A DNA stretch of 9,855 nucleotides from Gammaproteobacteria bacterium (GTDB taxonomy: Bacteria > Pseudomonadota > Gammaproteobacteria > S144-34), in assembly GCA_015487895.1 (NCBI GenBank), contig WFOW01000034.1, forward strand, positions 1 through 9,855. The letters are read 5' to 3'. Every line of letters starts with the position of its first letter. The stretch's first letter is position 1. A program made the position numbers and the translations under genes. This document shows positions 1-7,200 of this stretch, one piece after another. Below the pieces are notes generated by a model. It ran no database searches. It worked only from the letters and a program-made list of their open reading frames with translations, and was not told where the DNA came from.

Positions 1-2
1 AG

Positions 3-131
3 CCGGCGCGGCTGCGTCCGCACGGGGTGGTGGAGGTGGTGCAAAGCCGCGTCGTCTGGCGCGGCGATCCGCCCAACGACCATCCCAACTGCACCCGCGG
101 CGAACCGCTGTGGGGTGACGCAGTGGGCTGA
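3..131 (+). CDS. C-terminal end of an unrecognised protein (partial)
   Basis: An open frame enters from the left edge and stops at TGA 129-131, giving about 42 residues. The visible tail contains VVEVVQSRVVWRGDPPNDHP followed by a Cys and ends in WGDAVG. It alternates hydrophobic and charged residues like a real strand-rich C-terminus, and its third codon positions are mostly G or C. I do not recognise the family. It lies on the same strand as cas6 but is separated from it by about 480 bases, so an operon with cas6 is unlikely. The start and any catalytic domain are outside the window. That this frame is coding, rather than the other two plus frames, is inferred from composition and from both alternatives having poorer residue patterns. 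Confidence 0.5.
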   Translation, partial: PARLRPHGVVEVVQSRVVWRGDPPNDHPNCTRGEPLWGDAVG

Positions 132-304
132 AGAGCGGTGTGAATAGCACGAAATGACGGCAGTACGGTTGCGAAGTCCGTTCTCGATGCCAGGCGCGAT
201 CATCCCGGGAAAAGTTCAGGCCACCACACGACAGCACAGCTGTGGGCGGCGGGCCACGCGGCCTAGCCATGATCCATACCTGCTTCATCGACCTTGCCCA
301 TGGA

Positions 305-330
305 CCGCTCGTGTAGGAGCGGACTACACG
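305..330 (+). other. Two mutually exclusive hairpins
   Basis: CCGCTC (305-310) pairs with GAGCGG (317-322) around a six-base loop. CGTGTAG (310-316) pairs with CTACACG (324-330) around a seven-base loop. The arms overlap, so only one stem can form at a time. Such switching is typical of attenuators and structured leaders, but there is no U-tract after either stem. Function is unknown. Confidence 0.45.
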
Positions 331-551
331 GCTCACACGGCGCACGCGCTGCTACGCGGTGCTTGGCCAGGGACTCCACGCGGGTCTCCCGTCCAAGCGA
401 TCGCGGCTTCACGGCCGAGACCTTCTCTCCCGGCCACCATCCGGGCGTGCTGTCACGCTTCCAAAAGGTGGCGCGGGCAGACCGAGAGCAGGTGGCAGGA
501 AACGGCCGAACCTTGAGAGCATGAAAGCCGTCGGCCACAGGCCGGGACTTG

Positions 552-595
552 CCTGTAGGAAGCCGTGCCCCGATGATGCCGGCTGCAACTACAGG
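552..595 (+). other. Two-part hairpin upstream of cas6
   Basis: CCTGTAG (552-558) pairs perfectly with CTACAGG (589-595). Inside it, after a small asymmetric internal loop, AGCCG (561-565 after GA) pairs with CGGCT (580-584). The structure ends 17 bases before the GTG start of cas6. It could be a structured 5' leader or the end of an element. There is no U-run, so it is not a simple terminator. Confidence 0.45.
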
Positions 596-602
596 AAGCG
601 GC

Positions 603-626
603 GGCACATCCCGTGTGGCACATCCC
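603..626 (+). repeat. 10-base direct repeat around the cas6 start
   Basis: GGCACATCCC occurs at 603-612 and again at 617-626, separated by GTGT, giving a 14-base period. The proposed GTG start of cas6 (613-615) sits in the spacer. The repeat may be a small tandem duplication. Confidence 0.6.
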
Positions 627-1548
627 CCATCTGGTTGTCCGGCTGCGCTTTTACGTACGCGTGCCCCTGACTTTGCCGCCGCTGTTCGGTTCCACTTTCC
701 GCGGCCTGCTGGGTGCCGGCCTCGTCGCCCTCGAGGAGACCGCGGCGACCCCCGCCGTGCGGACCACGCCTTCCGATCTGCGTCGGCGGCTCTTCGAGCC
801 GGCACCGCGCACGAAACTCGCGCCGTTTCCCGGCCTCGCCCGGGTGCCGCCGCCGTGGCGGCTTTTGGACGTCTTCGACCCACACGGGCGCCGGCTGGTG
901 CCGGGGGACCGACTCGAACTGCGCTGCGTGCTGATCGGGGAGATGGCCGATGCGGTGGAACCGGTGATCGACGCGCTTGCGCTCGCACCCCGCCTTCACG
1001 TGGCGGGTGTGCCGGGTGCGCTGGCCCTTGCTGGAGCCGAGCCGATGTCCGGCGCCGTGCCGGCTCCAACGGCATCCAGGCTGCAGGTGATCCTCGAGAG
1101 CCCGCTACGCTATCGCCGCGACGGACGGGAGGTGGGACCCGGTCGTTTCGATACCTTCGGCTTCGGTGCTGCCCTCGTGCACCGTCTCGGGCTGCTTGCT
1201 GCCCACTACGGCGGGGAACCTGTGGATCTGCGCCCTGCCCTCGATGCCTGTGCCCGAACGCGGCTTTTCGGCCCGGACCTGGTCACCTGGTGCAGCAGCC
1301 GCTGGTCGGGCCGCCAGCAGCGACGCGTGCCGGTCAAGGGACTGCTCGGCACCTTCGTGCTGGATACGTCCGACGCCCCGGAGCTCGGGCCGGCACTGGC
1401 GCTCGGCACCCGGCTCGGCGCGGGGCGGGCGGCGACGCTGGGCTGCGGCCAGTTCCGACTCGCGGAGGTGGGGCACGGGTCGGATCGTACGGAGCCAGAC
1501 TGCGCGCAGACCCGATGGAGCGGACCGGAGACACGGTCGAGCCGGTAA
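613..1548 (+). CDS. cas6: CRISPR pre-crRNA processing endoribonuclease, RAMP protein Cas6
   Basis: Cas6 cuts the long CRISPR transcript within each repeat to release crRNAs for the effector complex; this form usually accompanies type III (and some type I) systems. The 311-residue protein starts with a strand-rich RAMP-like region, including VRLRFYVRVPLTLPP and the FGSTFRG segment near residues 25-31, as in Cas6/RAMP N-termini. The C-terminal half ends in the Cas6 glycine-rich loop: GLLGTF at 243-248, then G269-x-G271-R and G277-x-G279-x-F. This fits the CRISPR_Cas6 (PF10040) pattern, and length is normal. I cannot assign the catalytic residues. GTG at 613 is the start nearest the conserved region; AGGAA at 593-597 is rather far (15 bases), so the start is uncertain. 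About 30 residues after the Gly-rich loop look unconserved. The CARF gene follows after 157 bases. Confidence 0.85.
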   Translation: MWHIPHLVVRLRFYVRVPLTLPPLFGSTFRGLLGAGLVALEETAATPAVRTTPSDLRRRLFEPAPRTKLAPFPGLARVPPPWRLLDVFDPHGRRLVPGDRLELRCVLIGEMADAVEPVIDALALAPRLHVAGVPGALALAGAEPMSGAVPAPTASRLQVILESPLRYRRDGREVGPGRFDTFGFGAALVHRLGLLAAHYGGEPVDLRPALDACARTRLFGPDLVTWCSSRWSGRQQRRVPVKGLLGTFVLDTSDAPELGPALALGTRLGAGRAATLGCGQFRLAEVGHGSDRTEPDCAQTRWSGPETRSSR

Positions 1549-1631
1549 CGCGACGAGGGAACGTGCAGCCGGTCCGTCCCGGCGCCGTGGTCGACCGACT
1601 CCCGCGTTCCGGCGGCTCGCGGGGCCCGGGC

Positions 1632-1645
1632 CGGCAGACCTGCCG
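1632..1645. promoter_or_regulatory. Candidate operator palindrome upstream of the CARF gene
   Basis: CGGCAG-AC-CTGCCG is a perfect interrupted palindrome (extends one more base each side, 1631-1646), centred about 67 bases before the GTG start at 1706. The same core GGCAG-NN-CTGCC occurs twice in the divergent region at 4102-4192. It lacks a following T-run, so a terminator is unlikely. A dimeric regulator site is inferred. Confidence 0.4.
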
Positions 1646-1705
1646 GGACTGGTGGAGCGATCGGCGACGATCAGAATACGGGATGCACGATTGGGGAGCC
1701 CGCTC

Positions 1706-2755
1706 GTGGAAAGGCCGACCATCCTCGTCGTCTCCTTGGGCACGAGCCCGCCAGTGGTCACCGAAACCCTGTGGTGCCTGTTCCGGCGCAAGCCGCCGGA
1801 GGTCCCGGGGGAATTGCACCTGCTGACCACCCGCCTCGGCGAGCAAAGCGTGAGGAAAGGGCGCGATGGGGTGTTCCTGTGCAATCCCGACGACGCGGGC
1901 CGGATCGACGGACAACGCGGCGGGCGGCTCGGTGAGCTCTATGACACTTTCCGCCATCCACGGCCCAGCGTCCACATCCACGTTCCGGAGTCCACCCCCA
2001 AGGACCTGCGCGATGAGGGCGGTGCATTCGATTATGCGGATCTCTGCGTGCGGGTCTTGGCCTGGCTTCGGCAGAGCCGGCCAGATGCGCGCCTGCACGT
2101 CTCGTTCGCGGGTGGCCGCAAGACCATGGGCTTCTTCCTGGGCTACGCCCTCTCGCTGCTGGGTCGGCCGGACGACGAACTCACCCATGTGCTGGTGCGG
2201 CCTCCCGCTTTCGAGGCCACCGATTTCTGGTGGCCGGGCGGCCCACCCGGTGAGCTGGTGCGCGACGGAAAGCGGCTGTCCACCGCCGACGCCCAGGTGG
2301 AACTGGTGCAAGTCCCCTTCGTCACACTGGCCGCATGGATGGATCCGTCCGAGCTCGCCCCACTGGTCCGGGGCGAGCGGGGCTATCGGGCTCTCGTGCA
2401 GAGGGTGGGGCCGCGGATGACGCCCATCCTTCGGCTCTCACGCCACAAGCGTAGTGCCACCTTCGGCGGCCAGGAGATCGTCCTCAAGCCCTCGGAATAC
2501 GCGCTGCGGGAGGTCCTGGCCCGTGCCCGGATCGAGGCCTGGGAGGGTTACGGACCGGAAGGCCTCGGCGGATGCGGCTGGTTGACGTGGCAGGACTTCC
2601 TCCCGGGTGGTCGGGCCGTCGAGCCCCTGAGACGAATCTACAATCGGGTCCGCCCGGCGAATCCACCCGAGTGGGAGGTTATTCGGCTGTGGGGCGAGCT
2701 GAGCGGCGAGAAGCCCGATGAGAAGGCGGCGCGGGAGGCCTGGATCGCGAAGTAG
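1706..2755 (+). CDS. csm6: CARF-domain CRISPR ring nuclease, NE0113/Csm6 family (interrupted at C-terminus)
   Basis: Proteins of this family (TIGR02584 / PF09623) bind cyclic oligoadenylate made by type III Cas10; some cleave it (ring nuclease) and some couple it to RNase activity. The N-terminal CARF fold is clear: ILVVSLGTSPPVVTETLW at residues 6-23 (first strand and ligand loop) and SFAGGRKTMGFFLGYALSLL from residue 133, the second conserved CARF motif. Residues from about 240 on (LRLSRHKRSATFGGQEIVL and onward) resemble the winged-helix-like C-terminal region. GTG at 1706 is chosen because GGGGAG at 1693-1698 lies 7 bases upstream and CARF begins at once; the frame is open further upstream without family similarity. 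The first stop is TAG 2753-2755 (349 residues), but coding-like sequence continues in frame to 2944, so the product may be truncated. No HEPN motif is visible before the stop. Confidence 0.85.
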   Translation: MERPTILVVSLGTSPPVVTETLWCLFRRKPPEVPGELHLLTTRLGEQSVRKGRDGVFLCNPDDAGRIDGQRGGRLGELYDTFRHPRPSVHIHVPESTPKDLRDEGGAFDYADLCVRVLAWLRQSRPDARLHVSFAGGRKTMGFFLGYALSLLGRPDDELTHVLVRPPAFEATDFWWPGGPPGELVRDGKRLSTADAQVELVQVPFVTLAAWMDPSELAPLVRGERGYRALVQRVGPRMTPILRLSRHKRSATFGGQEIVLKPSEYALREVLARARIEAWEGYGPEGLGGCGWLTWQDFLPGGRAVEPLRRIYNRVRPANPPEWEVIRLWGELSGEKPDEKAAREAWIAK

Positions 2756-2944
2756 GAGACGCTGGAGCGCAAACTCCAGAACCTCCTGTCGCGGCTGCGC
2801 CGGCGCCTGTGCGATCTGTAGCCGGCGGGCCCGCACGCAGTGGCCGTCCTCTGGCGCCGGGTCCGTGTCCGCACCAAGAGCGGGGAAAAGTGGAGCTACG
2901 CCTTCGGCCTCGCAGGCGTGCAGTGCGTGATCATCCATCCGTGA
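2756..2944 (+). pseudogene. In-frame continuation of the CARF gene beyond TAG
   Basis: After TAG 2753-2755 the same frame reads 21 codons (ETLERKLQNLLSRLRRRL and on), meets a second TAG at 2819-2821, then reads 40 codons (including GEKWSYAFGLAGVQCVIIHP) to TGA 2942-2944. Third positions are about 90% G or C, as in the intact genes. The residues look like the end of a winged helix: a basic recognition-type helix followed by a Y-x-F strand hairpin, which fits the C-terminal part of such CARF proteins. Restoring both TAGs to CAG (Gln) would give a 412-codon protein. It is probably the severed C-terminus of csm6; amber read-through is an alternative. Confidence 0.6.
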
Positions 2945-3250
2945 GAACCGCCGAGAGGACTTAACAGGGGACGTGGGCCGTGCGAGCGGTTCGTCGTCGC
3001 TCCGTGACATCGTGGTCGCGTGGAGGGCCGCGATCGGCACTGTGTCGACGGGCATGGCTTTTGCCAAACTTCCGCCGTGAATCTCCCTTGCAACCCCTTT
3101 TACATAGCGTTCTTTTTCGAGGGAATGCAGTCCAACGGCCGACCCTGATTCGGAAGGGATCGAGACAGACCATCCGGGTGTGGCGGAACGCCCGGAAGGC
3201 AAAGGGCCGCCCTGTGGGTGGCCCCGTGGCACTCAACCGAAGCGGTGCGA
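2945..3250. other. Gene-free stretch between csm6 and the dioxygenase
   Basis: About 306 bases without a supported gene. Just after the csm6 frame, GAACCGC (2945-2951) can pair with GCGGTTC (2986-2992) across a long loop, with no T-run. From roughly 3055 to 3125 the DNA is distinctly less GC-rich than its surroundings, with TGGC-TTTT-GCCA at 3055-3066 and runs of T near 3098 and 3113; no -35/-10 pair at good spacing is evident. The right end holds the terminator of the minus-strand dioxygenase. Confidence 0.5.
3195..3224 (-). terminator. Rho-independent-like terminator of the dioxygenase gene
   Basis: Read on the minus strand, GGGCCACC (3224-3217) pairs with GGCGGCCC (3211-3204) over a five-base loop, eight pairs with one G-U wobble, followed at once by TTTGCCTT. 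It begins 27 bases after the dioxygenase stop codon. On the plus strand there is no T-run, so it serves the minus gene. The U-tract is short, hence moderate confidence. Confidence 0.6.
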
Positions 3251-4042
3251 TCAAACGAAGCGCGGCTGCAGCGGGGTGAAGTCGACCAGCAGAGTCATGC
3301 GCCAGCCCGGCTCGTCGGGATCCGCCCACACCACCGGACTCACCCCGTGGCTGACCCGCTCGTCTACCACGAGGAACGCGTCCCCCAGACGCTCGGGCAG
3401 AAAACAGGCCAGCCGCTCGCCGGCGGTGAGTGTCTCGAGGTGGGCGCGCCGGGTCGCGCAGGCGTTTCGGCACACGACATTGACTCCGCCCACCACATTA
3501 TGCCGGTCCAGCAGGATCACGAAGGTGTAAGGCTCGCCGTCCCGATGGACCCACGGTGGCGATGACTCCGCGGCTCGGTCCGCCTGCGGAGACAGTTTGA
3601 CGAGATGCACGCCCACGAGCCAGGGCTCAAACAGCCGGAACGGCTCCATCAGTCCGTGGGCCAACAGAACGCCGAGCGCCTCGCGGACCGTGGCCGCAAT
3701 CACCGGTGCCTCCAGCAGACCGCGGGGGAATGTCGCAAAGCGGCGCATGCGGCCTGCCGCCTCCGCATTGAGCTCGAGAGCCTGCCAGTAGGCCACCTGC
3801 GGTACCGCCCCCTCCCAGCGCGGCGGAAGCCAGGAAATCTCGTGATAGGGGGGTACCATCACCCCGCGCGCATAGGCACGGAAACGCACGCCGTGGGGAT
3901 CGTGCGGATCTGGTGGCAGATCCCGTCGGGCGTAGGCGACGAGTTCGGTGGAGCCCCATCGGCGCTCGAGCGGGAAGTCAAGGCGCAACCAGCCGGCGGC
4001 CGTGGCGGGAGTCGGAGAAAGGGAGGCGCTCACTTGCATCAT
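3251..4042 (-). CDS. 2OG-Fe(II) dioxygenase family protein (2OG-Fe_Oxy_2 type)
   Basis: Predicted non-haem iron oxygenase using 2-oxoglutarate and O2. The family (PF10014) includes free amino-acid hydroxylases such as the Bacillus isoleucine dioxygenase, so a small amino-acid-like substrate is possible, but the substrate is not readable here. Numbered from the ATG at 4042, the facial triad is visible: VHRDGE gives H166 and D168, and DERVSHGVSP gives the distal H232; R248 in GWRMTLLVDF is the expected 2-oxoglutarate-binding arginine. LLDRHNVVGG after the first motif is the family's conserved R-x-N-V-x-G-G segment. At 263 residues, length is normal. The ATG at 4042-4040 has GAAGGGG five bases upstream; ATG 4039 and GTG 4048 are alternatives. 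The gene is monocistronic in view, divergent from the helicase operon, and shares its intergenic palindromes. Confidence 0.9.
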   Translation of the reverse strand: MMQVSASLSPTPATAAGWLRLDFPLERRWGSTELVAYARRDLPPDPHDPHGVRFRAYARGVMVPPYHEISWLPPRWEGAVPQVAYWQALELNAEAAGRMRRFATFPRGLLEAPVIAATVREALGVLLAHGLMEPFRLFEPWLVGVHLVKLSPQADRAAESSPPWVHRDGEPYTFVILLDRHNVVGGVNVVCRNACATRRAHLETLTAGERLACFLPERLGDAFLVVDERVSHGVSPVVWADPDEPGWRMTLLVDFTPLQPRFV

Positions 4043-4101
4043 GGACACCCCTTCGTCTTCGCATGTCCATTCTTTCTTCGAGCCGTTGCCTGGTCAGCAG
4101 C

Positions 4102-4115
4102 CGGCAGCCCTGCCG
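4102..4115. promoter_or_regulatory. Candidate operator palindrome, divergent region, site 1
   Basis: CGGCAG-CC-CTGCCG is a perfect 14-base interrupted palindrome between the dioxygenase and helicase starts. GGCAGCCCTGCCG recurs 78 bases downstream. Placement between divergent genes and repetition suggest a regulator binding site; no regulator gene is in the window. Confidence 0.45.
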
Positions 4116-4180
4116 CGGCCGCGCGCCGCTTCCATCCGGGCGGTCCGGGAGCTGCCGCGCGGGCGGCGGCAGGTGCGTCG

Positions 4181-4192
4181 GGCAGCCCTGCC
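4181..4192. promoter_or_regulatory. Candidate operator palindrome, divergent region, site 2
   Basis: GGCAG-CC-CTGCC, second copy of the intergenic palindrome, 40 bases before the helicase GTG start. It shares 13 identical bases with site 1, counting the flanking G. Its outer pair is not symmetrical, so it is slightly weaker than site 1. Confidence 0.45.
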
Positions 4193-4232
4193 GAAGGCTT
4201 GATCCGCAGGGCGATAGCGCGCAGGAGATGAT

Positions 4233-7200
4233 GTGGTCCACGCACCGGAATCGATTCGCGTGAGGGTATCCTCACCATCCGACCCACATCCCACGGGAGG
4301 CACCCAAGGATCGGTCCGTGTGGATCCGGCTGTCGAAGAGGCCGTCCTCGCCACACTGGAGGGCTCGGCCATCGGCCTGCGGGTGGACGAGCTGGTGCGG
4401 GCGCCGGCGCTGGTGCAGCTCGGAGCGCGCGCACCCGAGGTCCTGCGGGCGCTTTCCGCCCTGCACGCCGTGGGCGCCGTGCGCCTCGGACCGCTGCGCC
4501 GCTGGCAGCTCGCGGGTGTCCGACCGGAAGGGGAGAACGGCAAAGCGGCGGGCGCGGAACCGTCGCTCGGCGGCGTGCTGCGGGCCGTGCCAGCGGAGGT
4601 GGTGGATCTCCCGGCCCCGGGCCCGGATCCGGCCCCGGCTCCGGATGCCGGGGAGGCGCGCGGCCGGGGATTCGCCGCCCGCTATCTGCAGCACGCCGCC
4701 CGCATGCTGGCGGAGGAGGAGCGGACCCGCATCGACGTCTTCGCCGACCGGGCGGCCGAGACCGTCCAGCCGCTGCATCCCCGCAGGGCCTGGTGGCCCG
4801 AAGGCGAGCGGCGCACGCTGCTGCGGCTTTCGCGGGCGCTGCTCGCGGATGCCTTCCAGGCCGCCCTCGCCCGTCGGCAGGACGACGAGGTGGCGCTGGT
4901 CTGGGGGATCCGCGTGCGCGAGCCGCGCGGCGCCGAGGTGCCGGTGTGGACGCCGCTGGTCGCCTGGCCGGCGCTCTGGCGACTGCAGGACGACTGCATC
5001 GAAGTGGAGCCCACCACGCCTCTGCCTTCCCTCGATCCGTCCGCCCTGCGCATCCGCACCCGGGCCGAGCGGCAGCGGGTGGCCGAATGGCTGGGACTGC
5101 TGGGCGACGGGGAGGACGCGGTGGCCGCCGTGGATCCGCCGGAGCTCGGCCGGCGACTGGGGCCGCTGCTGCGCGAGGCCCTGAAGGAACCGCTCGATCC
5201 GCTCGCCCTGCGCACCGCCATGCCGCTCGCCGCTCGCGAGGGGGTCTACGACGTCCTCGCGCTGGTGCTGCTCGATCGCACCCGCTACGGCGGCGGGGCG
5301 GTGCGCGAGCTGCGCGAGCTCGCCGCCCGCGCCGGCGAGGGTGAGCTCGGCGCAACCGCCCTCGCCACCCTGTTCACCGACGTGCCCGCGGCCTCCGAAG
5401 CGGGTCCGCTCTACGAACCGCTGGAGCTCTCGGGCTCGCAGCTCGACGCCGCCCGCGACGCCACCGTCCAGCCCCTCACGGTGATCACCGGGCCGCCCGG
5501 CACCGGCAAGTCGCAGGTGGTGGCGGCCATCGCCGCGACGGTGGCTGCGCGTGGCGGCAGCGTGCTGATCGCGAGCCGCAACCATCGCGCCATCGACGCC
5601 GTGGAGGAGCGGCTCGCGCAGCTCGGTCCCGGATGGTTCCTGCGGCTCTCGGCACCCGAGGGTACGCGGGCCGCCGACTGGCAGCAGCTCTGCCAGCTGG
5701 CCCTCGCCCGGGCCGAGCGTCCACCGCCGCCGGGACGCGAGACCCTGCTGCGGGAGCTCGACGAGCGGGACGGCGAGCGTCGCCGGCTGCTCGCCGAGCT
5801 CGACCGGCTGCTGGAGCTGCGGGAGCGCTACGCCGAGGCCGAATCGGCCGCGGATACCCTGGCTAGGGCGGGCTTTGCGGACCCGGAGCGGCTGATCGAG
5901 CGGGCCCTGCCGCTGGTGCGGCCGGCGTGGGGACGCCGCCTCGCCGAGAGCCTGCCCGTGCTCGGCCGACGCCTGCGGGCGGCGCGCCGGCGGGAGATGG
6001 AGGAACTCGCGGCCGGGTGTCCCGATCCCGCCGCGTCCGTGGAACAGCGGCTGGAGCACGCCCTCTCGATGGCGAAGCTGGCCCTCGCCCGCGACGGGCT
6101 GGCCCAGGAGCTCCGGGCGAGCCCGTCGCGCGAGGAGATCGAGGTCCGGCTGGAGAAGCTGGGTCGGACCGTCCGGGAACTCGCCCGCCGGCTGCTCGCC
6201 GCAGGGCCGCATCCTCCGCTGAACGAAGAGACCCGCGAAGGGCTGCGGTCTCTCCTCGACGCGCTCCAGCTCGCGAAGGCCGACGGTGACGACCGGCGGG
6301 CCCGCGAGGCGTGGAAGCGCTTCGGCCGTCACCTGCTCGCCCAGGTGCCGATCGTGGCGGTCACGAATCTTTCCGCCGCCTCGCGGTTGCCGCTCGCCCC
6401 GGGTCTGTTCGACCTTTTGATTATCGACGAGGCGAGCCAGTGCGATATTCCTTCAGCTCTGCCGCTGTTCGCCCGCGCGAAGCGAGCTGTGGTGGTGGGC
6501 GATCCCATGCAGCTGCGGCACGTCGCCCGCACCACGCCAGCGCGGGAGGCGGAACTGCTGCGCCAACAAGGACTGGCGCTCGACGCGCTCGGGCCCTGGC
6601 TCTGTTCGCTGCGCTCGCTGTTCGACGTGGCCGAGCGGCACGCTTCACGCCGCCATTTCCTCGCGGAGCACTACCGCTGTCACCCGGACATCGCCGGCTA
6701 TGTGAGCCGCGCCTTCTACGACGGCCGACTCCATCCGCTCACGCCGGTGGGCACGCTGAAGCCGGTGCCGGGACTGAAGCCGGGCATCCACTGGCAGGAG
6801 GTGGAGGGCGAGGTTCGTGCCGCGCGTAGCGGCTGCTGGTCGCCGGCCGAAGTGGCGGCTGCGGTGGACCATGTGGCGCGGCTGCTGGATGCCGGCTTCG
6901 AGGGCACCATCGGCATCGCCACCCCCTTCCGGGAACAGGCGCGGCGGCTCGCCGATGCGGTCGCGGACCGCTTTTCCGCCGAAGCCATCGAGCGCCACCG
7001 GCTGATCGCCTCCTCCATCCACCAGTTCCAGGGCGACGCCCGCGACCTGGTGCTAGTGAGCCTGTGCCTCGGGCGCGGCATGCCGCGCGGCAGCCTCGAG
7101 TTTCTGCGCCGTGAGGCCCGCCTGCTCAACGTGGCGGTGAGCCGCGCACGGGTGGTGTGCCTCGTACTCGGCAGCCGCGAAGTGGCGCGGGCGAGCGGGA

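Larger units (their letters stand above)
132..612. other. Gene-free stretch with several hairpins upstream of cas6
   Basis: About 480 bases between the left partial gene and cas6. Open frames exist on both strands, but they are rich in Arg, Pro, Ser and Cys, show no domain, and are best read as chance frames in GC-rich DNA. The stretch holds a 10-base palindrome CACAGCTGTG (235-244), a pair of competing hairpins (305-330) and a two-part hairpin just before cas6 (552-595). I see no CRISPR repeats, tRNA or clear -35/-10 promoter. It could be a cas6 leader, the remains of a mobile element or a structured RNA; the sequence alone does not decide. Confidence 0.5.

Noticed and set aside
134..175. 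A sequence resembling group II intron domain V (GAGCGGTGTG ... GTACGGTT).
   Set aside because: The stem has mismatches and the catalytic-triad helix is not well formed; no intron-encoded reverse transcriptase or intron 5' end is present.
1623..1646. GC-rich palindromes after cas6 as a terminator.
   Set aside because: No T-run follows on either strand; the operator reading fits better because the core recurs at 4102-4192.
1166..1705. Upstream extension of the csm6 frame inside cas6.
   Set aside because: The frame is open, but CARF begins right after GTG 1706, which has its own GGGGAG site; upstream residues are low-complexity.
549..1826. A 425-codon plus frame overlapping cas6.
   Set aside because: Arg/Ala/Pro/Gly-rich shadow of the Cas6 frame, which carries the recognisable Gly-rich motif.
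2753..2821. Pyrrolysine insertion at the two TAG codons.
   Set aside because: No pyl genes are visible, TAG is used as a normal stop by the helicase gene, and the family is not known to contain pyrrolysine. Nonsense mutation is simpler.
4272..6332. A 686-codon open frame on the minus strand opposite the helicase.
   Set aside because: It is antisense to a gene with all SF1 motifs; its own residues (His/Pro/Gly/Arg-rich) show no domain. Long shadow frames are expected at this GC content.
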